From Pyrobaculum sp. (GTDB lineage: Archaea > Thermoproteota > Thermoprotei > Thermoproteales > Thermoproteaceae): DNA of 5,875 nt. This document shows positions 1 through 5,368 of this stretch, one piece after another. Location of the stretch: the NCBI GenBank assembly GCA_009903905.1, contig WYEI01000124.1:1-5875 (forward strand), written 5' to 3'. The notes under the pieces are model-generated. The model was given only the letters and a program-made list of their open reading frames with translations, was not told where the DNA came from and searched no databases. The number at the start of each line of letters is the position of its first letter. The first letter of the stretch is position 1. Position numbers and translations under genes: made by a program.

Positions 1-432
1 CTCCGTCGTCCATATATTGACGTAGAAACGCCGCACGGTCAAGTCCTTGGCGGCGTGTTCGTCTAGGGTCTTCGCCAGCTCCACGGGGTCTAGGGGGATG
101 TCTGGGAGGCTGTAGCTGAACCTCCCCAGCCTCTCCTCGCTGAGCGCCACCGGGCTCTTCCGCACCCTCCCCGCGGCCTTGGCGAGCTTAACCGCCCTCT
201 CAACGGCGCCGAACACGTCCTCAAGTTTTATGCTGGGCGTGGCGGCGAACCCCAAGCCGCCCCCCGCCACCGCCCTGACGGCGACGCCCTGCGAGGAGTA
301 GGATGCGGCGAATTCAAACTGCCCGTTTCTCAGCCCTGCGGCTGAGCCTGAGTCCCTCTGCCACCGGACCTCCACATAGGAGGCGCCGAGAGATAAGCCG
401 TAGTCCAGGGCCTTGACAAGTAATTCCTCCAT
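1..432 (-). CDS. tldD: TldD/PmbA-family protein (modulator of DNA gyrase type putative metalloprotease), N-terminal part
   Basis: Partial gene: 144 codons are visible from an ATG at 432, and the reading frame stays open to the left edge. The start is followed by MEELLVKALDYG. Residues 15-65 carry the pattern of the TldD/PmbA N-terminal domain: G-A-S-Y-V-E-V-R (16-23), then L-R-N-G (34-37), then Q-G-V-A-V-R (48-53) and G-L-G-F-A-A-T (59-65). A helix rich in A, V, K and E follows (69-87). Family knowledge: TldD and PmbA/TldE form a cytoplasmic protease complex that degrades unfolded or modified peptides, with the metal-binding HExxxH motif in TldD only. That region lies outside the window, so TldD versus the non-metal partner cannot be decided by motif. 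The G-x-G-F-A-A-T stretch fits TldD slightly better. The gene starts 25 bp after livM and has an AT-rich box 24 nt before the ATG, so it may have its own leaderless promoter as well as read-through from livHM. Confidence 0.8.
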   Translation of the reverse strand, partial: MEELLVKALDYGLSLGASYVEVRWQRDSGSAAGLRNGQFEFAASYSSQGVAVRAVAGGGLGFAATPSIKLEDVFGAVERAVKLAKAAGRVRKSPVALSEERLGRFSYSLPDIPLDPVELAKTLDEHAAKDLTVRRFYVNIWTTE

Positions 433-450
433 AGGTGCGTCGGCTTAGTG

Positions 451-463
451 GTTTTAATTATTT
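451..463 (-). promoter_or_regulatory. Putative TATA-like promoter for the tldD-family gene
   Basis: Read on the minus strand, 463 to 451 is AAATAATTAAAAC. The AATTAAAA core (459-452) is centred about 23.5 nt before the ATG at 432, close to the spacing seen in front of livH and the receptor gene. This fits archaeal TBP binding and a leaderless mRNA. The box overlaps the last codons of livM. A second AT block, TTTTAAAAA (minus strand, 474-466), lies about 38 nt from the ATG and could instead give a leader of roughly 14 nt. No transcript data support either. Confidence 0.4.
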
Positions 464-1552
464 GCTTTTTAAAACGCCGGCTTTTTTCGCCAGCGGAGTG
501 GGCTCCTCTGGCACGAGGCCCTCGGGTCTCAGCGCTATTATGGCTAAGGCTATGGCCCCGAAGAGGATATACGCCAGCCAGACCGGGTCGAAGCCTAAGA
601 CTGCCGAAAGTTCATATTTGTACATGTCTATCAACCTACGGAGCGTCACGAATATGAAGACGCCGTTGACTACGCCTAGGTTGTTGCCCATGCCGCCTAG
701 TATCATCATTAGCCAGGGGTAGAAGGTGTAGGTAATTCTGGTGAAAGAACCTGCAAAAACCGCGCCGACGTACAGGGCGTATAGAGCGCCTGCCACGGCG
801 GAAAGAGCCCCTCCTATGGCCAACGCCCAAAGCCTCAGCCTAGTCGCAGAGCGGCCCATAACCTCCACGAGCTCTGGGTCTTCTCTATGGACCCTCAAAG
901 CCCTTCCGTAGGGGGAGCTGGTCACCCTCTCGGTTAGGAGGTACAGCAGAAGCGCCGCCGCGCCCGTCAACAGACTTGCCCCGAGGTAACGCGCGGCGCC
1001 TCCGCCGAAGATCTTCTCAAGAAGCGGCGGAAGCGAGACGCCTAGGGTCCCGCCTACGAGCGGCTCGTAGTACCTCCCGACGTAGAAAAGGAAGTCTCCA
1101 AGCGCCAAGAGGGTTATGGCTAGGTAGTCCTCTCTAAGCCTCACCGCCGGCGCCGCCATCGCCATGCCCAAAACGGCGCCAACCGCGGCGGAGAGGATCA
1201 AAGCCGCGGAGACCAGCGCCGCGGAGGTCCAGAGATCTAGAGCCTGCGAGAGGGCGGAGACGACGGCCGGGTTGTCGTAGACGAAGTCGCCTTTCACGCC
1301 GTATATGGCCATGGCGACTCTGGGGATAAGGCCGCCCACTACGAAGGCGCCGGCGGTGACCGTGAGGACCTTTCCGAAGTTAGGTATGCCGCCTATGCCC
1401 GCCTCTAGGTTCAACGAAAGCGCGATTATCGCAAAGATCGCCACGTCGACTACGGAACCCAAGACGTAGGAGAGGAGGTCTTGGCCGGTTAAGGCCACGA
1501 AAGCCGCCGACAGTAGGTACATGTAAAGCCCTATGAGACTTATCCACCTCAT
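458..1552 (-). CDS. livM: Branched-chain amino acid type ABC transporter, permease protein LivM
   Basis: A 364-residue integral membrane protein, one of the two pore subunits of a HAAT/Liv ABC importer. I see about eight or nine hydrophobic segments, near residues 5-21, 25-47, 62-83, 109-134, 143-160, 186-206, 240-265, 276-304 and 318-342. LivM-family marks are N-L-x-x-G-I-G-G (48-55), the ATPase-coupling loop SPYGRALRVHREDPELVEVMG (213-233, with G-R-A-L-R and R-E-D conserved), the L-G-G-M-G-N turn (285-290) and the closing L-R-P-E-G-L (341-346). The open frame continues upstream to 1681, but I place the start at 1552 for three reasons. The 43 extra residues are polar, unlike a LivM N-terminus, and lie wholly inside livH. 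The ATG at 1552 overlaps the livH TGA as ATGA. An AGGAGG lies just before it. Expression is probably by translational coupling to livH. Confidence 0.93.
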   Translation of the reverse strand: MRWISLIGLYMYLLSAAFVALTGQDLLSYVLGSVVDVAIFAIIALSLNLEAGIGGIPNFGKVLTVTAGAFVVGGLIPRVAMAIYGVKGDFVYDNPAVVSALSQALDLWTSAALVSAALILSAAVGAVLGMAMAAPAVRLREDYLAITLLALGDFLFYVGRYYEPLVGGTLGVSLPPLLEKIFGGGAARYLGASLLTGAAALLLYLLTERVTSSPYGRALRVHREDPELVEVMGRSATRLRLWALAIGGALSAVAGALYALYVGAVFAGSFTRITYTFYPWLMMILGGMGNNLGVVNGVFIFVTLRRLIDMYKYELSAVLGFDPVWLAYILFGAIALAIIALRPEGLVPEEPTPLAKKAGVLKSK

Positions 1553-2517
1553 TTCCTCCTGCCGAGCGAAGTCAAGCCGCGTGGTAGGACGAGGAGAGAC
1601 AAAGCCACAGCGATCAGAGGCAACAGCGGCCTGTACTGAAGTACTAGGTAGGGCTCGCCCGTCGCCGCAGAGGCGACCCACGTGGCGAGAGGCACCTCTA
1701 CGAAGCCCATGAAATAGGCGCCGAGTATTGCGCCGAAGACGCTGGTGAGGCCGCCTACTATGCTGGCGGCGAAGATGTTGGCCAGCATCATCCAGCCGGT
1801 GTCGGGCTCTACGGAGAAGTAAAGAGTAAACAAGGCGCCGGAGTAGCCGGCCAGCAGACCCGCTACGACCCAGGCGATTAAAAAGGCCTTGTCCACATCG
1901 ATGCCGAGAGATCTTGCAAGTTCTTCGTTCTCAACGGCGGCTCTCAACGCGACTCCCAGTTTTGTTCTGTAGAGGAAGAGGTAGAGAGAGAAGGCCACGG
2001 CCACCATGATCAAAGGCCCCGCCACGGCGAGCCCTTGGATGTTTGCTATGTGGAAATCCGCGCTTTTCAAGGTGTAGCCTCTGGTAAAGACGGCCCAAGC
2101 CCTGCCGAAGTAGTCAGCGGCGGCGTTGAGGACGCCGAGGAGAATAACGTTGTATGCCATAGACGCCATCATGAGTATAATGGGAGACGCGCCGCGCCTG
2201 TAGATGGGCAACAAGGTGTAGTAAAGCGCCACTGAGGCCGCGGCTGAAAAGGGAAGCGCCACGAGCCCAGATAAATACGGCGAGATTCCAAACCGCTGAG
2301 TGAGGACAAGCGCCGTGAGCGTCCCAACTCCCATAACTGCGCCGTGGGCGAAATTCGGCACTTTAGTGGTGAGAAAGGTCATGGTGAGCGCCACCGCGGA
2401 GATCGCCAACACGCTAGAATACATAACGCCGTCGAGAGCCACGTGGGGGGTGAACAAAAGCGCCGCGGCCCACCCCACGACGAGGGCGGCAACCACAACC
2501 CAGATGTCAAGTTTCAT
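1549..2517 (-). CDS. livH: Branched-chain amino acid type ABC transporter, permease protein LivH
   Basis: A 322-residue membrane permease that pairs with LivM to form the channel of the importer. Hydrophobic segments lie near residues 6-22, 32-50, 60-75, 80-104, 112-130, 162-183, 212-232, 243-268 and 294-310. LivH-family features are N-F-A-H-G (55-59, compare N-L-A-H-G in bacterial LivH), the cytoplasmic coupling loop T-K-L-G-V-A-L-R-A-A followed by E-N-E-E-L-A-R-S-L-G-I (185-206), the S-I-V-G-G-L turn (252-257), and the C-terminal Y-R-P-L-L-P then L-P-R-G-L (295-315). Length is normal for the family. The ATG at 2517 is the first gene start of the leftward arm. It has a TATA-like box centred about 24.5 nt upstream and no clear Shine-Dalgarno motif, so a leaderless message is likely. 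Its stop overlaps the livM start by 4 bp. Confidence 0.94.
   Translation of the reverse strand: MKLDIWVVVAALVVGWAAALLFTPHVALDGVMYSSVLAISAVALTMTFLTTKVPNFAHGAVMGVGTLTALVLTQRFGISPYLSGLVALPFSAAASVALYYTLLPIYRRGASPIILMMASMAYNVILLGVLNAAADYFGRAWAVFTRGYTLKSADFHIANIQGLAVAGPLIMVAVAFSLYLFLYRTKLGVALRAAVENEELARSLGIDVDKAFLIAWVVAGLLAGYSGALFTLYFSVEPDTGWMMLANIFAASIVGGLTSVFGAILGAYFMGFVEVPLATWVASAATGEPYLVLQYRPLLPLIAVALSLLVLPRGLTSLGRRK
1555..1560 (-). promoter_or_regulatory. Shine-Dalgarno-like AGGAGG before livM
   Basis: On the minus strand, AGGAGG is followed by only two bases and then the livM ATG. It is also the Arg-Arg pair near the end of LivH. The gap is shorter than the usual 5-9 bases, so it may be a chance result of Arg codons. 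Even so, it supports the start at 1552 over the upstream one at 1681, together with the ATGA stop-start overlap. Confidence 0.4.
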
Positions 2518-2537
2518 AGCCTTTCACGAAGACAACA

Positions 2538-2545
2538 TTTTTAAA
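2538..2545. promoter_or_regulatory. Shared bidirectional TATA-like element in the divergent liv promoter
   Basis: The 47-bp gap between livH and the receptor gene contains TTTTTAAA on the plus strand, which reads TTTAAAAA on the minus strand. Its centre is 23.5 nt from the receptor ATG (2565) and 24.5 nt from the livH ATG (2517). It is the only strong AT box in the gap, so it probably serves both directions, each giving a leaderless or nearly leaderless transcript. The flanks differ (GACAACA on one side, CATAC on the other), so TFB recognition elements may bias direction. No further inverted repeat suggesting a repressor operator stands out. Confidence 0.6.
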
Positions 2546-2564
2546 GTATGAGGAACCGACCTAC

Positions 2565-3950
2565 ATGAATACGAAAACAATTGGTATAGTAGTAGGCATA
2601 ATTGTGTTGGCTTTAGCCGCCGCCATACTGCTCTTACAGGGACCCGCAACAGCCCCTCCCACCACGACTCCGACGACGACAACTCAGCCGAAGACAACCA
2701 CAACTACGCCCACTCAAACACAGCAGACAACCACCACAACCGCTGCGGCGTGTAGCTGGAAGCTGGTCGGCATGTACATAGCATCGGAGGACAAGGTGAT
2801 TCTCGGCGCGCCGCAGCCGGTCCAGCCGCCGCCTGGAGTAAAGACTCCGGTCATAGTCAACACCACCGCTACACAGGCCTCCCAAGTTGTGGACATAGGG
2901 GTGCTCCAGCCTCTGTCAGGCCGGCTCGGCTCCCTAGGCGAGCTCGCCAGAGCCGCCGCGGAGCTCGCCGCAGAGGACGTAAATCGCTACCTCACCAGCA
3001 TAAACGCGCCGTTTAGAGTAAGGATCCTCGCCGACGACACCCAGGCCGACCCCGCCGTGGCTCTAGACAAGTTGAAGTCGTTGCACGCCAAGGGCGTTAG
3101 GTACTTCGTCGTGAGGACCTCCGGCGAGGTGCGTCAAATGAAGCCGTATGCAAATGAAAACAAGCTCATCCTAATCTCGGTCTCCTCCACGGCTCCCGGC
3201 CTAGTCACCTCCACAGACTACGTCTTCCGCCTCCCGCCGGACGACACGAAACAAGCCAAGGCCTTAGCCGCCGTCCTCAAGTCCCAGGGCGTCAAGGCGG
3301 TGGTGATCATACACCGCAACGACGACTGGGGACGCGGCCTGGCTAACCAGCTGAGGTCTCTCCTAGAGGGGCAGATGGAGGTTACGGTAGCCGCGGCGTA
3401 CGACCCCCAGAAGGGCGAGTTCTCCGCCGAGGTTAGCACATTGGCGGACAAAGTCTCCGCCGCGGTATCTAAATACGGCGCCGACAAGGTGGCGGTGGTG
3501 GCCCCCGGCTTCGCGGAGCTTCAGTCCATATTCTTAACCGCCGCCAACTATCCTGTGTTGAGCCAAGTGAAGTGGTACGGCACCGACGGCTCCACCGGCC
3601 TCAAGGAGCTCACAGACCCCAAGGTTTGTCAATTTGCGAGTAAGGTAGACGGCTTCGTCAGCACTAAGTTCGCCCCCGCCCGGAGCCCCTACTACCAGAG
3701 GGTAAGGGAGTACCTACTGAGTAAATTTGGGAGGGAGCCAGACGCCTACGCCTACAACGCCTACGACGCTGTGTGGCTCATAGCCTACACCATACTTGAA
3801 AACGGCGGCGACGCCGACACCGCCAAGTTCTTCGCCAAGTTCCCCGAGGTGGCAACTTACTACTTCGGCGCCTCTGGCCTCACGCGGCTTAATCAAAACC
3901 ACGACAGAGACACCGCCGACTATGAGCTCTGGGCCCTTGTTGGAAGTTAG
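2565..3950 (+). CDS. livK: Membrane-anchored substrate-binding protein of the Liv/HAAT ABC transporter, possibly circularly permuted
   Basis: A 461-residue extracellular receptor that delivers substrate to LivHM. Order of parts: short basic N-terminus and hydrophobic anchor or signal (6-24); Thr/Pro/Gln-rich stalk (28-62), a likely spacer and glycosylation target; a strand-like block C63-SWKLVGMY to about G81; a Pro-rich linker (82-105); then a type I periplasmic-binding fold (Peripla_BP_6) from V108. Fold marks are I-G-V-L-Q-P-L-S-G (111-119), A-A-E-L-A-A-E-D-V-N (131-140), D-D-T-Q-A-D-P (157-163), the S-V-S-S-T-A-P core (205-211), F-R-L-P-P-D-D (221-227), D-D-W-G-R-G (253-258), W-Y-G-T-D-G (337-342) and A-Y-A-Y-N-A-Y-D-A (394-402). 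No lipobox is visible. C63 and C355 are the only cysteines. The end, DYELWALVGS, stops sooner than is usual, and the N-terminal block resembles the missing tail. Substrate is not determinable here. The 3' end overlaps livG by 29 bp. Confidence 0.9.
   Translation: MNTKTIGIVVGIIVLALAAAILLLQGPATAPPTTTPTTTTQPKTTTTTPTQTQQTTTTTAAACSWKLVGMYIASEDKVILGAPQPVQPPPGVKTPVIVNTTATQASQVVDIGVLQPLSGRLGSLGELARAAAELAAEDVNRYLTSINAPFRVRILADDTQADPAVALDKLKSLHAKGVRYFVVRTSGEVRQMKPYANENKLILISVSSTAPGLVTSTDYVFRLPPDDTKQAKALAAVLKSQGVKAVVIIHRNDDWGRGLANQLRSLLEGQMEVTVAAAYDPQKGEFSAEVSTLADKVSAAVSKYGADKVAVVAPGFAELQSIFLTAANYPVLSQVKWYGTDGSTGLKELTDPKVCQFASKVDGFVSTKFAPARSPYYQRVREYLLSKFGREPDAYAYNAYDAVWLIAYTILENGGDADTAKFFAKFPEVATYYFGASGLTRLNQNHDRDTADYELWALVGS
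2658..2744 (+). repeat. Low-complexity Thr-codon tract encoding the receptor stalk
   Basis: An irregular run of ACN codons (ACC, ACG, ACA, ACT) broken by CCN and CAG codons encodes residues 32-60, including runs of four to five threonines. Codon choice within the runs varies, so the protein composition rather than the DNA repeat seems to be maintained. It forms the spacer between the membrane anchor and the extracellular domain. Confidence 0.75.
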
Positions 3951-4662
3951 CGGAGTAGTTAAAAAATTCGGCGGGTTGGTCGCCCTCGATGGGGTGGACC
4001 TCGCGGTAAACCCCGGCACTTTTTCCATCCTCGCAGGCCCCAACGGCTCCGGCAAAACCACCCTCCTCAACGTAATCTCAGGCATATACAGACCAGAGAG
4101 GGGCAGGGTTGTCTTCGACGGCGTCGACATAACCCACACACCGCCGCATGTAAGAGCGCGGCGCGGCATAGCGAGGACGTTTCAGACGCCGCGGGTGGCC
4201 GCAAAACTCTCTGTTCTAGACAACGTGGTGTTTGGCGCAGTCGCCGCGGAGTCCCCCCTGGACCTCCGGTGGAAGAGTAGAGAGGATAAGTTGGCAAGAC
4301 GTGCCCTCGAAATCCTCAAGCTGGTCAACCTAGACCACATGTGGGATAGGCCGGCGGCTCATCTCAGCGGGGGTCAGCTGAAGCTTCTCGAAATAGCGAG
4401 GGCCTTGATGGCCGACGCGAAGTTGATATTGATGGACGAGCCCGGCGCCGGGCTGAACCCCGCCCTGGCTAAACAACTCTTCGAGTTTATGCGCGGCCTA
4501 GCCCGCCGCGGCTATACGCTTCTCGTGGTTGAGCACAGGCTCGACTTAGCCGCGGACTACGCGGATTACATGTACGTGCTCTACAACGGCCGGGTCCTCT
4601 CCCACGGAAGGCCAGACGTGGTGCTGTCTGATAAAAAGGTAATAGAGGTGTTTATGGCATGA
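3922..4662 (+). CDS. livG: Branched-chain amino acid type ABC transporter, ATP-binding protein LivG
   Basis: A 246-residue cytoplasmic ATPase, complete for its family, that powers the importer as a heterodimer with LivF. Visible motifs: Walker A GPNGSGKT (39-46), Q-loop Gln in R-T-F-Q-T-P (Q88), ABC signature LSGGQ (148-152), Walker B L-I-L-M-D-E-P (168-174, catalytic E173), D-loop A-G-L-N-P (176-180) and H-loop His in V-E-H (H205). The LivG-type insert between Q-loop and signature and the C-terminal D-K-K-V-I-E-V-F (237-244) also fit. The frame is open further upstream to 3796, but those residues are Thr/Ser/Pro-rich noise in a second frame of the receptor gene. The chosen ATG gives a typical N-terminus (LLEVSGVVKKFGG) and overlaps the receptor stop by 29 bp. 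TTG codons at 3937 and 3940 are weaker alternatives. No Shine-Dalgarno motif precedes the ATG, so coupled translation is likely. Confidence 0.94.
   Translation: MSSGPLLEVSGVVKKFGGLVALDGVDLAVNPGTFSILAGPNGSGKTTLLNVISGIYRPERGRVVFDGVDITHTPPHVRARRGIARTFQTPRVAAKLSVLDNVVFGAVAAESPLDLRWKSREDKLARRALEILKLVNLDHMWDRPAAHLSGGQLKLLEIARALMADAKLILMDEPGAGLNPALAKQLFEFMRGLARRGYTLLVVEHRLDLAADYADYMYVLYNGRVLSHGRPDVVLSDKKVIEVFMA
4645..4650 (+). promoter_or_regulatory. Ribosome binding site for livF
   Basis: GAGGTG lies inside the last codons of livG with eight bases between it and the livF ATG at 4659. It is the best-spaced Shine-Dalgarno motif in the window. With the ATGA overlap it supports this start. Confidence 0.6.
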
Positions 4663-5366
4663 TAAGAGTCGAGGGCGTAGACGCAGGCTACGGCAAGCTT
4701 CAAGTGCTCTTCGACATAAACTTCGTGGCGAAGCCGGGGGAGATAACGGCGGTGTTAGGCCCCAACGGCTCTGGGAAATCTACTCTCCTCAAGGCCATCT
4801 TCGGCATCGCCAAAGTCTACAGAGGCTCCATCTACATACACGGCGAAGACATCACCAGGTTGCCTACACATGAAAGGGCCCGCAGAGGTATGGCATACGT
4901 GTCGCAGGTGAGAAACGTCTTCGCCTCTCTTACAGTACTAGAGAACCTGCGGATGGCTGCCTATCAGCTGAGCCAGGCGGAGTTCGAAAAGAGACTTGAC
5001 GAGGTTCTATACATTGTTCCGCTTAGAGAGACGTTGAGGAGGCCGGCTAACGAGCTCAGCGGGGGGTGGAGGCAGTTGGTGGCGATTGGAATGGCTTTGG
5101 TGAGGCGAGCCACGGTATTCATGTTAGACGAACCCACTGCACAGCTTGCGCCGAAGATGGCTGAGGAGGTGATGGCCGTCGTGAAGAAGTTGAGAGACGC
5201 CGGCTACACTGTGGTGCTTGTAGAACAAAACGTAAGAAAGGCGCTGGAGGTCGCAGACCAAGTCTACCTGTTGGTAAGCGGAAGAGTCCACTGGAGGGGA
5301 ACTCCGGAGGAGTTGTTGAAAGAAAAAGAGCTGGGGCGGATATACCTAGGACTCGCCGCCCAGTAA
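4659..5366 (+). CDS. livF: Branched-chain amino acid type ABC transporter, ATP-binding protein LivF
   Basis: A 235-residue cytoplasmic ATPase, full length for LivF, the second nucleotide-binding subunit of the importer. Motifs: Walker A GPNGSGKS (34-41), Q-loop Gln in Y-V-S-Q (Q83), signature L-S-G-G-W-R-Q (133-139), Walker B V-F-M-L-D-E-P (153-159, catalytic E158), D-loop region A-Q-L-A-P (161-165), and V-E-Q-N (188-191), where Gln replaces the usual H-loop His. That Gln is a known LivF-family trait and separates this protein from LivG. The signature has Trp where Gln or Glu is more common, and the D-loop has Gln where LivF usually has Gly. Both look like natural variation, since all catalytic residues are present. 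The start overlaps the livG stop as ATGA, with a good GAGGTG eight bases upstream. It is the last identifiable transporter gene of the rightward arm. Confidence 0.94.
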   Translation: MIRVEGVDAGYGKLQVLFDINFVAKPGEITAVLGPNGSGKSTLLKAIFGIAKVYRGSIYIHGEDITRLPTHERARRGMAYVSQVRNVFASLTVLENLRMAAYQLSQAEFEKRLDEVLYIVPLRETLRRPANELSGGWRQLVAIGMALVRRATVFMLDEPTAQLAPKMAEEVMAVVKKLRDAGYTVVLVEQNVRKALEVADQVYLLVSGRVHWRGTPEELLKEKELGRIYLGLAAQ

Positions 5367-5368
5367 TA

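Noticed and set aside
703..709. ATGATGA on the minus strand, resembling the C box of an archaeal C/D-box guide RNA.
   Set aside because: It encodes Met-Met in a conserved part of livM, and I found no D box (CTGA) at a fitting distance.
1553..1681. Upstream extension of livM to an ATG at 1681 (43 extra residues).
   Set aside because: It lies wholly within livH, is polar and unlike LivM N-termini, and the ATG at 1552 has an ATGA overlap with livH.
2550..2555. GAGGAA as a Shine-Dalgarno motif for the receptor gene.
   Set aside because: The TATA box at 2538-2545 would start transcription near 2565, so this motif would not be in the mRNA.
2634..2896. Minus-strand open frames across the Thr-rich region.
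   Set aside because: They mirror the low-complexity ACN codons of the receptor stalk and show no independent protein features.
3796..3921. Upstream extension of livG (42 extra residues).
   Set aside because: The added residues are Thr/Ser/Pro-rich out-of-frame reading of the receptor gene, and LivG is full length from 3922.
3959..3969. AT-rich TTAAAAAATTC as a possible promoter.
   Set aside because: It lies after the livG start, within codons for V-K-K-F, so it would not make a useful livG message.
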